The notes under the pieces were generated by a model. It was not told the DNA's origin, did not search any database, and saw only the letters and a program-made list of their open reading frames with translations. Below are positions 1-5,128 of a DNA stretch of 5,128 bases, piece by piece (the first letter of the stretch is position 1; every line of letters begins with the position of its first letter). Source of the stretch: Alphaproteobacteria bacterium (GTDB lineage Bacteria > Pseudomonadota > Alphaproteobacteria > Rhizobiales > Aestuariivirgaceae); assembly GCA_026400595.1 (NCBI GenBank), contig JAPLOT010000362.1, positions 1 through 5,128 on the forward strand. Direction: 5' to 3'. The position numbers were made by a program, and so were the translations under genes.

Positions 1-789
1 GGGCTTGCCCGGCGGGATGAAGCCGGACCGCGGATTCCCTATGAGGCATTTGGAATCAATCTCGACCTGGATGGTGACCGCTGGCAGCAGCTTGCCGCAC
101 AGTTCGGCGCGTCCGCTCCGGCCTTGCGGCGCGTCCCCGGCGTTCCGGGCCAATATCTTCCGGACGTGGCGGTGAGCCGCTTCGGAAAGCGGGTAAGTCC
201 CCAACTGAAGGGAACGCTAGGATGCTTTCTTGGCCATGTGGCGGCGTGGGAGACGTTTCTCGCTACCCAACATCAGGCGGCCCTCATCGTCGAGGACGAT
301 ACGACCTTCAGGTATGTGTTGCCGCAAAGCGTCTCGGCCTTCGGGGTGCCGGAAAACTACGACTACTGCTTCATCTCGGCAGGCATGGCAGCGCCGATTG
401 GTGCGCGGCCGGGCCAGACAGGTGAGTTCAAAGTCGTGCCGGTTGCCGAAGCCATCAGAGCTCTATGGTCCAATGTCCGTGTGCCGGGTGGCCAGGGCTA
501 TCTGCTGAGTCGCTCCGGCGCCGAGGCTCTCCTGAAACGCACCGAGCAGGACGGATTCTTCGGGGACGTCGACTGGCGCCTCGTCGCCTATTGCATGGAA
601 CGGGATTTGCTCGAGAGCTTGCCGCTGTCGACCTTTGCGCACCAGGCACTCACCGCCCAGTTCGGTGTCATTGCCTCGCGCCCGCCCTTGCGGGGATACG
701 CCCTTTCGCCCGGCATCGCCTTCCCGGGAGCCTGGGGCAGCGTCAGGATCGCGGCAAACCGGTGGAAGCTGCACGCCCACCTGACCTGA
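1..789 (+). CDS. Glycosyltransferase family 25 protein, 5'-partial
   Basis: The reading frame is open from base 1 to the TGA at 787-789 (262 visible codons). There is no in-frame ATG or GTG before the family signature, so the true start lies left of the window; the TTG at 124 would cut off the first conserved strand. Counting from base 1, residues 19-28 read INLDLDGDRW, the usual GT25 N-terminal strand. Residues about 73-82 (TLGCFLGHVA) match the family's GCxxSH-like helix, with Gly for the usual Ser. Residues 98-100 are the acidic EDD that would bind the metal and sugar nucleotide. GGQGYLLS (163-170) and DVDWRL (189-194) match later conserved blocks. Known GT25 enzymes transfer galactose or related sugars onto LPS or other cell-surface glycans in the cytoplasm; the donor and acceptor cannot be read here. 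The gene runs convergently into the L,D-transpeptidase gene with a 19-bp gap. Family call is firm, substrate unknown. Confidence 0.9.
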   Translation, partial: GLARRDEAGPRIPYEAFGINLDLDGDRWQQLAAQFGASAPALRRVPGVPGQYLPDVAVSRFGKRVSPQLKGTLGCFLGHVAAWETFLATQHQAALIVEDDTTFRYVLPQSVSAFGVPENYDYCFISAGMAAPIGARPGQTGEFKVVPVAEAIRALWSNVRVPGGQGYLLSRSGAEALLKRTEQDGFFGDVDWRLVAYCMERDLLESLPLSTFAHQALTAQFGVIASRPPLRGYALSPGIAFPGAWGSVRIAANRWKLHAHLT

Positions 790-794
790 GCGCG

Positions 795-808
795 TCGGCG
801 CCGGCCGA
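795..808. terminator. Possible small GC hairpin between convergent genes
   Basis: The 19-bp gap between the stop codons of the glycosyltransferase and L,D-transpeptidase genes contains a perfect 5-bp inverted repeat, TCGGC and GCCGA, around a 4-base loop. It ends exactly where the opposing stop codon begins. There is no T-tract on either side, so it is not a canonical intrinsic terminator, and short GC palindromes are common by chance in DNA this GC-rich. Confidence 0.2.
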
Positions 809-1393
809 TCAGAGCATGATCACGCGTGTTCCGAGTTCCACGCGGTCATAGAGGTGAATGACATCGACATTGAGCATCCCGATGCAGCCGGCCGTGACGT
901 TCCGGCCAATCTCGCTTGGCTTGGCGGCACCGTGAATGCGGTTGATGGTGTCGACGTCGCCTTCATAGAGATACAGCGCTCGCGCGCCCATTGGGTTGTC
1001 CAGTCCGCCCGGCATGCCGTTGAGATGCTTGGCGAGCGATGGAATGGCCTCAAGATGTTCCGGCGTTGGAACCCAGACCGGCCACTTTGCCATGCGCTTG
1101 ATGACCGCCTCGCCCTTCCACGACTTGCTCGACTTGCCCACGGCCACCCCATAGCGCGTGGCCTTGCCGCCACCCTGCAGGTGGTAAAGGAACTTGCGTT
1201 TGGGATCGACGATGATGGTGCCCGGCGGTTCCGGGTTGTCGTAATCAATCTCGCGCCGCCGGAACTTGTAGGCGATCTTCGGCGACTCGTCCTTGACGAC
1301 GAAAGGCTCTGCCTCCTGCGCCGCAAGCTGGCGCGCCGGCAGGAGTCCGGCAGCAATGGCAGAAAACATGACTGCACGGCGCGTGATAGACAT
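809..1393 (-). CDS. Exported L,D-transpeptidase (YkuD domain)
   Basis: The product is 194 aa. An ATG at 1393-1391 is chosen over an upstream in-frame ATG at 1519 because it has an AGGA ribosome site 6 nt upstream and starts directly with a signal peptide; the longer version would overlap the neighbouring gene. Residues 1-25 form the signal: TRRAVMF, a hydrophobic stretch, then an LAAQ cleavage region. The twin Arg at 5-6 suggests Tat export, which is not certain. The YkuD catalytic domain spans about 57-194, with HG at 154-155 and the nucleophile Cys170 in NVTAGCIGML. Family members cross-link peptidoglycan stem peptides or attach proteins to them in the periplasm; polar-growing Hyphomicrobiales carry many such paralogues. 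The usual loop is S/T-H-G-C-I/V-R; here Ala replaces His and Gly replaces Arg, while the catalytic Cys and the upstream His are kept. It is probably co-transcribed with the DUF2721-type gene 73 bp upstream. Confidence 0.92.
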   Translation of the reverse strand: MSITRRAVMFSAIAAGLLPARQLAAQEAEPFVVKDESPKIAYKFRRREIDYDNPEPPGTIIVDPKRKFLYHLQGGGKATRYGVAVGKSSKSWKGEAVIKRMAKWPVWVPTPEHLEAIPSLAKHLNGMPGGLDNPMGARALYLYEGDVDTINRIHGAAKPSEIGRNVTAGCIGMLNVDVIHLYDRVELGTRVIML

Positions 1394-1399
1394 TTGCTT

Positions 1400-1403
1400 T
1401 CCT
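1400..1403 (-). promoter_or_regulatory. Ribosome binding site deciding the L,D-transpeptidase start
   Basis: AGGA on the minus strand lies 6 nt before the ATG at 1393. This supports the shorter 194-residue product that begins with its signal peptide. Confidence 0.6.
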
Positions 1404-1466
1404 GGCTTCGTTGAGGGTGGCGGCTTTCTAGCGCGGGCCGCCGCAACGATCAACATTCGGCGGTCG

Positions 1467-1904
1467 CTACTGGCGGTCATACTCGCTGATGCCGATGCGG
1501 ACCTCGAATGCAAAGGCAATCAGCGAAGCGCACAGCAAGGACATGGACAGCATGAAGAGGCAAGCCGCAATCCAGACGTGATGACTGCCCAGCAATGCCG
1601 CCGCAAAGGCAAGGATGATCAGCAGCGTTGCAACCACGCCGCTCGCAATGGCGAGGCGAACCGATTGGTGCAGCAGCTCAATTCGGCGCAGGAGCCTTGG
1701 AAGATCGGCCCTGAGTGCGGCCCGTGCATGGCCGTCTTCGGGCAGATTGCCGATTTCCCTTGCCCGCTCGATCGCCGCGGTCATGCGGTAGACCAGGATG
1801 GAAATGAACGAGGCAACCGCCCCAAGCAGGAAGGCGGGCGCGACGACGTGCGATATGATCTGTGACAGGTGTTCGACGGAGCCTGGCTCGACGGCGGGGT
1901 TCAT
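1467..1904 (-). CDS. DUF2721 family small integral membrane protein
   Basis: The product is 145 aa with three predicted membrane segments at about residues 18-39, 84-105 and 108-133. A charged, helix-prone cytoplasmic-type loop lies between the first and second segments and includes AIERAREI (44-51) and LPRLLRRIELLHQS (68-81). The opening block ISHVVAPAFLLGAVASF, followed by a YRMTAAIERAR segment, is the hallmark of the DUF2721 family, which has no established function. The start is constrained: an in-frame TGA lies five codons upstream (1919-1917) and no other ATG, GTG or TTG comes before the first membrane segment, although no good Shine-Dalgarno sequence is visible. It is the first gene of a probable two-gene minus-strand unit with the L,D-transpeptidase, which suggests but does not show a role at the cell envelope. 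Confidence 0.88.
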   Translation of the reverse strand: MNPAVEPGSVEHLSQIISHVVAPAFLLGAVASFISILVYRMTAAIERAREIGNLPEDGHARAALRADLPRLLRRIELLHQSVRLAIASGVVATLLIILAFAAALLGSHHVWIAACLFMLSMSLLCASLIAFAFEVRIGISEYDRQ

Positions 1905-2084
1905 GATGGAATAGACTCAGCTTGAGGTCGGATGAAACTGCTTAACTGATCTCGTCTTGCGCGCAATCCGTCAAACCGGGGCACAAATGATACGAGAAAA
2001 ATGTCAATACATGCTACTTAAGAGTGTAGTTGGATTTGGCTGTCGCTGTGCGGGCATGTCCCTGGAGATCGCGAGGAACGACGC
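1905..2084. promoter_or_regulatory. Divergent intergenic region, DUF2721 gene / kinase gene
   Basis: This 180-bp gap separates genes transcribed away from each other and should hold both promoters. It includes a locally AT-rich stretch at about 1983-2037, unlike the surrounding GC-rich coding DNA. A perfect TTGACA occurs on the minus strand at 2007-2002, but no -10 element sits at a normal distance from it, so no promoter can be assigned with confidence. Confidence 0.45.
2073..2077 (+). promoter_or_regulatory. Ribosome binding site for the GTG-initiated kinase gene
   Basis: GAGGA lies 7 nt before the GTG at 2085. The frame is open upstream to the TAA at 2019 but has no ATG or GTG there, so this site fixes the start. 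Confidence 0.7.
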
Positions 2085-2903
2085 GTGTTCGAGACCTGTC
2101 TGCGACAGTGGGATCTGACAGCCGACGGGGTGGTGACGGTGACGCGAACGGCGCGCTTGCTGCCCGTGCTGTGGCAGGGGGCGCCGGCCATGCTGAAGGT
2201 CTTTGCTGATCCTGATGGAGAGGACCTGCGAGGTTCCGTGCTTTTGTCGTGGTGGAACGGCGAGGGGGCAGCACGGGTCCTCGCGCAAAGCGATACTGCG
2301 CTCCTCATGGAACGGGCCGCCGGACCGCAGTCGCTGGCCGGCATGGCTTCGAACGGACACGACGATGAAGCTTGCCGGTTGCTCTGCGCCGTCGCCGCGC
2401 GCCTGCATGCGCCCAGATCGGAGCCGCTTCCGCCACTCACGCCCTTGCAGCGCTGGTTCGCCGAACTCGACCCCGTAGCCCGCACGGAGGGCGGCATCTT
2501 GATGCGCGCCGCCGACACGGCACGGATTCTGCTCGCGGACCCCCGCGATGTCGCCGCCCTGCATGGCGACCTACATCACGGAAATGTTCTCGACTTCGGT
2601 GCGCGGGGCTGGCTGGCCATCGACCCGAAGGCCCTGCTGGGCGAGCGTGGTTTCGAGTTCGCCGCCATCTTCGCCAATCCCGACCTCGCCGACCCCACGA
2701 CGCGCGTGGCACGTGACGCCGACCGGTTCGCGCGGCGCCTCGAGACGGTTGCCGCCGCCGCGGGGCTTGAGCGTCTTCGTCTGCTGAAATGGATTCTCGC
2801 GGGTTCCGGGCTTTCGGCGGCGTGGTTTATCCGGGATCGCGATCCCCTGGCCGCAATCAGCCTTCGCATCGCGCGCCTGGCTGCGGCGGAACTTGACCGC
2901 TGA
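2085..2903 (+). CDS. APH(6)/hydroxyurea-type antibiotic kinase family protein
   Basis: The product is 272 aa, starting at a GTG with a strong GAGGA site. It resembles the streptomycin 6-phosphotransferase StrB/APH(6)-Id along its whole length (about 278 aa in that enzyme, from memory). The family uses ATP to phosphorylate aminoglycosides, or hydroxyurea in some members, in the cytoplasm. Landmarks are Lys38 in AMLKVF (ATP-binding lysine), the LLMERA hinge at 73-78, the Brenner motif HGDLHHGN at 160-167 with catalytic Asp162 and Asn167, and the metal-binding Asp180 in WLAIDP, followed by the family-typical LLGERGFEFA. All key kinase residues are present, so it should be active. Many environmental proteobacteria carry chromosomal homologues whose natural substrate is unknown; resistance is therefore possible but not shown. 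No transposon, integron or companion strA-like gene is nearby. It converges on the GFA gene with a 10-bp gap. Confidence 0.88.
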   Translation: MFETCLRQWDLTADGVVTVTRTARLLPVLWQGAPAMLKVFADPDGEDLRGSVLLSWWNGEGAARVLAQSDTALLMERAAGPQSLAGMASNGHDDEACRLLCAVAARLHAPRSEPLPPLTPLQRWFAELDPVARTEGGILMRAADTARILLADPRDVAALHGDLHHGNVLDFGARGWLAIDPKALLGERGFEFAAIFANPDLADPTTRVARDADRFARRLETVAAAAGLERLRLLKWILAGSGLSAAWFIRDRDPLAAISLRIARLAAAELDR

Positions 2904-2913
2904 AATGCTGCAG

Positions 2914-3321
2914 TCAGCCGGGCGGCCCGTCGTCGCGGGGCACGTCCTCGAGATGCTGATCCCAGTCGGCACGGCTGGCACAGAAGATATGTGCATTGGG
3001 CCGCAGACCAAGCGGACTGTCGAGGCTGCCTGCCGGCACCACCAGCAGCGCACCATCCATCTGCAGCCCCGGCAGGGCCGATCCGCAGGACATGCAGAAG
3101 CTCTTCTGGTGCAGGGAGGACGGCGCCCGAAAGGTTGCGACCTTCGCGTTGCCGCAAAGCCAGGTGAGACGCGCCGCCGACGCGAAGAGATTGGCGCCAT
3201 GTGCCGAACCGGTATCCTTCCGGCAACGAGAACAGTGGCACAGGTAGAACTTCTCGAAGTCGCCGGCGATCTCGAAGCGGACATCGCCGCAAAGGCATGA
3301 GCCGAGGTGCCGGCTGCTCAT
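2914..3321 (-). CDS. GFA / Mss4-like zinc-binding family protein
   Basis: The product is 135 aa, starting at the ATG at 3321. An in-frame ATG at 3345 would add eight residues, but the strong AGAGGAG site lies inside that extension, 9 nt before the chosen ATG; a GTG immediately upstream (3324) is another option. The family is named after glutathione-dependent formaldehyde-activating enzyme, in which zinc ions are held by cysteines. All expected cysteines are present: Cys9 and Cys11 (CLCG), Cys28, Cys30 and Cys33 (CHCSRC), and Cys76 and Cys79 (CMSCG). By analogy with Gfa, 9/11/76/79 hold the structural zinc and 28/30/33 the more labile one. HIFCASRADW (111-120) matches the conserved strand near the C-terminus. 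Most bacterial paralogues do not have a proven activity, and no formaldehyde-oxidation genes are adjacent, so the substrate is left open. A soluble cytoplasmic protein is expected, as no signal or membrane segment is seen. Confidence 0.9.
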   Translation of the reverse strand: MSSRHLGSCLCGDVRFEIAGDFEKFYLCHCSRCRKDTGSAHGANLFASAARLTWLCGNAKVATFRAPSSLHQKSFCMSCGSALPGLQMDGALLVVPAGSLDSPLGLRPNAHIFCASRADWDQHLEDVPRDDGPPG

Positions 3322-3330
3322 CACGAGGTT

Positions 3331-3337
3331 CTCCTCT
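3331..3337 (-). promoter_or_regulatory. Ribosome binding site deciding the GFA-family start
   Basis: AGAGGAG on the minus strand is a near-perfect Shine-Dalgarno sequence 9 nt before the ATG at 3321. It lies inside any longer version starting at 3345, which argues for the shorter protein. Confidence 0.7.
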
Positions 3338-3488
3338 AAGTTCATGGGATGTGCGGCGGACGCGAGGTTGGCAGTCTGTCAGCGGGCCGGCAGCGCCGTC
3401 AAGGATGCTCGGTCGCGATCAGCTTGCAGCCGCATCCGGCTTCAGTGCATGCTCTGGACGCCGTCCATTCGTCCCGGACCGCAGATAT

Positions 3489-3492
3489 GGAG
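3489..3492 (+). promoter_or_regulatory. Ribosome binding site favouring the aminotransferase start at 3499
   Basis: GGAG lies 6 nt before the ATG at 3499. Neighbouring in-frame ATGs at 3487 and 3514 have no site at a proper distance. Confidence 0.45.
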
Positions 3493-3498
3493 CATGGC

Positions 3499-4866
3499 AT
3501 GGCGGACAAGGCAATGACGGAAAGGCTCAAGACCATTCGCGATCGGGAAGCCGCGGACTTCGCCGCACGCAGGCCGCGATCGGCTGCACTGTCCCGGCGC
3601 GCCCGGTCGGTCATGCCGGATGGCGTGCCCATGGCCTGGATGGCGGGACTGCACCGGCATGCGCCGCTCTTCGTTGCCGGTGGTCAGGGAAGCACGTTGG
3701 AGGATGCGGACGGCAACAGCTATGTCGACTTCAATCTCGCTGATCTTTCGAACACGGCAGGGTTCGGCCCGAATGCAGTGACGCAAGCCGTGGCCGCACG
3801 GGCGGCGCGGGGCATGCAGTTTCTGCTTCCGGGCGAGGACGCGATTCTGGTCGCGACCGAGCTGGCTGCGCGGACCCGCATTCCATTCTGGCAGTTCACC
3901 ATCAGCGCGTCGTCTGCCAACACCGAGGTTATACGGATCGCCCATGCCCTGACGGGCCGTCGGAAGATCGTGATGTTCGATGGAAAGTATCACGGCCATA
4001 TTGATACGGCGATGACGACGGGAGGCGCTCCGGGCGACAACGAGCCGGCCGTCATGCAAGGCCTCGGCCTGTTACCCGCTGCGGGGGCCGATGCCGTCAA
4101 CGTGCCTTTCAATGACCTGTCGCGGCTGGAAGCGGCCCTCGAAGCGGGAGATGTCGCACTGGTGATCGCCGAGCCCGCGCTGACGAATTGCTCGCTGGTT
4201 CTGCCTGAACCTGGCTTTCTCGCGGGCGTCTGCAGGCTGGCACGCGACCATGGGGCGCTGGCCTGCTTCGACGAAGCCCATACGTGGCAGCTTGCCTATG
4301 GCGGCTTTGTGCGTGCCGAAAACCTCTCGCCGGACTTCGTCACCCTTGGCAAGGGCCTGGGCAGCGGGACGCCGCTGGGCGCCTATGGCATGAGCGCTGC
4401 GGTATCCGCCTTTGTGGAAGAACACCATGAAGTGGCCGACTCTCCGGTTCGGGGGCTCGCAATCGGGGGCACGACCTTTGCCAGCGCCCTGTCGATGGCC
4501 GCGGCGCGGGCGATGCTGGAGGGCGTCGCGACGGAGGAGGGTTATCGCCGCATCGCGCGGCTCGGCAACCGTCTGGCCGACGGCATCGATGCGATCATCC
4601 GGAAGCACGGCCTGCAGTGGTGCGCGTTCCGCTACGGGCCGCGCTCCGGATTCTGCCAGACGCCGCAGCATCCCAAGACCTACGCGGAAGCACATCATTC
4701 AATGGACATTGCCTTCAGCGACGCCCTGCGCCTTTACATGGCGAACAGGGGCGTGTGGGAGTCGATCTACTCGGCCGGACCGCAGGTCTCCTTCGCGCAT
4801 TCCGACGCCGACATCGACCGCTATCTGGACGTGGCCGGATCCTTCATTGCGGAACTCCACGCCTGA
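3499..4866 (+). CDS. Class III PLP-dependent aminotransferase, glutamate-1-semialdehyde/beta-amino-acid type
   Basis: The product is 455 aa from the ATG at 3499, a normal length for the family. Such enzymes use pyridoxal phosphate in the cytoplasm to move an amino group between an amine or amino acid and a keto acid or aldehyde, or within one molecule as in glutamate-1-semialdehyde aminomutase. Visible landmarks: the N-terminal GxGSTLEDADGNSYVDFN strand block (62-79); KYHGH (163-167), whose aromatic residue stacks on the cofactor; FDEAHTW (257-263) with Asp258 to pair with the pyridine nitrogen; the Schiff-base lysine Lys285 in TLGKGLGSG; and GGTTFASALSMAAA (323-336), which contributes to the phosphate site of the partner subunit. 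The C-terminal DADIDRY...GSFI block (437-450) resembles beta-amino-acid transaminases such as that of Variovorax. The cofactor-phosphate loop reads SASSANTE (136-143) instead of the usual NSGTEA type. It is unlikely to be the housekeeping HemL; the substrate cannot be assigned. Confidence 0.9.
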   Translation: MADKAMTERLKTIRDREAADFAARRPRSAALSRRARSVMPDGVPMAWMAGLHRHAPLFVAGGQGSTLEDADGNSYVDFNLADLSNTAGFGPNAVTQAVAARAARGMQFLLPGEDAILVATELAARTRIPFWQFTISASSANTEVIRIAHALTGRRKIVMFDGKYHGHIDTAMTTGGAPGDNEPAVMQGLGLLPAAGADAVNVPFNDLSRLEAALEAGDVALVIAEPALTNCSLVLPEPGFLAGVCRLARDHGALACFDEAHTWQLAYGGFVRAENLSPDFVTLGKGLGSGTPLGAYGMSAAVSAFVEEHHEVADSPVRGLAIGGTTFASALSMAAARAMLEGVATEEGYRRIARLGNRLADGIDAIIRKHGLQWCAFRYGPRSGFCQTPQHPKTYAEAHHSMDIAFSDALRLYMANRGVWESIYSAGPQVSFAHSDADIDRYLDVAGSFIAELHA

Positions 4867-4877
4867 TAACGTCGAGG

Positions 4878-4979
4878 TTAGTCGCGCGTCCGCTTTCTGC
4901 CGCGCCGGACAAGATAGACGGCAATCAAGCCCAGGCCGACGCCGATCACCAACTGGAGAACATCGCTCATAACCATCAT
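4878..4979 (-). CDS. Probable small single-pass membrane peptide (33 aa)
   Basis: A short minus-strand frame gives 33 aa from the ATG at 4979, or 30 aa from the ATG at 4970, ending at TAA 4880-4878. It is too short for routine gene callers. From the ATG at 4970 the peptide has a short polar start (MSDVLQ), a hydrophobic core of about 15 residues (LVIGVGLGLIAVYLV), then a strongly basic tail (RRGRKRTRD). This layout suits a single helix with its C-terminus in the cytoplasm. Third positions are GC in 23 of the 29 codons after the ATG at 4970, as in the real genes here, whereas the same frame upstream of 4979 (back to a stop at 5075-5073) shows weaker bias. No good ribosome site is visible and I do not recognise a family. 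Its stop lies 11 bp from the convergent aminotransferase stop. Confidence 0.4.
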   Translation of the reverse strand: MMVMSDVLQLVIGVGLGLIAVYLVRRGRKRTRD

Positions 4980-5128
4980 GCTATGGGCTGCGGAGCCGGC
5001 GATCAAGTGCGGATGGCGGCGAGTGAGATGGCCGGGTAGAAAATGAGTCAAGACGATGACGCCCAGAAGCGGTCACCTTTTGATCAGGGTTGACTGTTCA
5101 ACGCGCAGGTTTGTCATGGGTTGAAATG
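4980..5128. other. Right-end stretch without an assignable gene
   Basis: I find no supported coding frame here. It contains a short inverted repeat, GTTGA and TCAAC around a 4-base spacer (5089-5102), and a direct repeat of GGGTTGA (5087-5093 and 5118-5124). Both are short enough to be chance. It may hold the leader of the small minus-strand ORF and the upstream region of a gene beyond the window. Confidence 0.3.

Larger units (their letters stand above)
3322..3498. promoter_or_regulatory. Divergent intergenic region, GFA gene / aminotransferase gene
   Basis: About 177 bp lie between two genes transcribed away from each other, so both promoters should be here. The sequence is GC-rich and I find no convincing -35/-10 pair, operator-like palindrome or riboswitch. 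The aminotransferase frame is open from an ATG at 3349, but the 50-residue extension this would give does not resemble the start of class III aminotransferases and lacks a ribosome site. Confidence 0.4.

Noticed and set aside
823..844. Inverted repeat CGCGTG / CACGCG near the L,D-transpeptidase C-terminus as a terminator
   Set aside because: It lies inside coding sequence, has a 10-base loop and no T-tract; chance palindromes of six GC-rich bases are expected here.
854..1414. Long + strand open frame opposite the L,D-transpeptidase gene
   Set aside because: It is the antisense shadow of a well-supported YkuD gene in GC-rich DNA; its translation shows no recognisable domain.
1394..1519. 42-residue N-terminal extension of the L,D-transpeptidase from an ATG at 1519
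   Set aside because: It would place the signal peptide internally and overlap the end of the upstream gene; the ATG at 1393 has a ribosome site and begins the signal peptide.
2002..2007. Perfect TTGACA on the minus strand as a -35 element for the DUF2721 gene
   Set aside because: A TATCAT sits only 9 bp away and nothing -10-like is found at 16-18 bp, so a sigma-70 promoter cannot be assigned.
2571..3298. Two long minus-strand frames spanning the kinase end and the GFA gene
   Set aside because: Their translations are Arg/Ser/Pro-rich with no domain signature, and they overlap two convincing genes.
3349..3498. 50-residue N-terminal extension of the aminotransferase from an ATG at 3349
   Set aside because: There is no ribosome site, the composition is not like the family, and it would use up nearly all of the divergent intergenic region; the ATG at 3499 has a GGAG at good spacing.
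4072..4698. Long minus-strand open frame opposite the aminotransferase
   Set aside because: It lies wholly within a gene with all class III aminotransferase landmarks; the antisense product shows no domain and is typical of GC-rich shadow frames.
5041..5051. TTG at 5051 as an earlier start for the small membrane peptide (57 aa)
   Set aside because: The added residues have weaker GC third-position bias, include many His and Pro codons, and no ribosome site precedes the TTG.

Overview
The window is GC-rich and has strongly GC-biased third codon positions. It carries ordinary chromosomal genes whose protein families and sequence style point to an alphaproteobacterium, most likely of the Hyphomicrobiales (Rhizobiales). 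That placement is inferred from protein style only. No rRNA, tRNA, CRISPR array, insertion sequence, integrase or other mobile element is visible.

Layout from left to right: (1) the 3' part of a glycosyltransferase family 25 (LPS/glycan decoration) gene on the + strand, running in from the left edge; (2) convergent to it, a minus-strand pair made of a small DUF2721-type membrane protein followed downstream by an exported L,D-transpeptidase (YkuD fold); (3) a 180-bp divergent intergenic region; (4) a + strand antibiotic kinase of the APH(6)/hydroxyurea kinase type; (5) convergent to it with a 10-bp gap, a small minus-strand GFA/Mss4-like zinc protein; (6) a second divergent intergenic region of about 177 bp; (7) a + strand class III PLP-dependent aminotransferase of the glutamate-1-semialdehyde/beta-amino-acid type; (8) at the right end, a probable very short minus-strand gene for a single-pass membrane peptide, again convergent and separated by 11 bp.

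Apart from the DUF2721/L,D-transpeptidase pair, each gene seems to be its own transcription unit, because neighbours alternate in strand. The left third is envelope-related (glycan decoration, a membrane protein, a peptidoglycan cross-linking enzyme). The middle and right hold small-molecule enzymes (kinase, GFA-type zinc protein, aminotransferase) with no obvious shared pathway. I see no clear new multi-gene system. The best leads are an L,D-transpeptidase with an altered catalytic-loop consensus, an aminotransferase with a non-canonical cofactor-binding loop, a chromosomal APH(6)-like kinase of unknown substrate, and the tiny membrane-peptide ORF.
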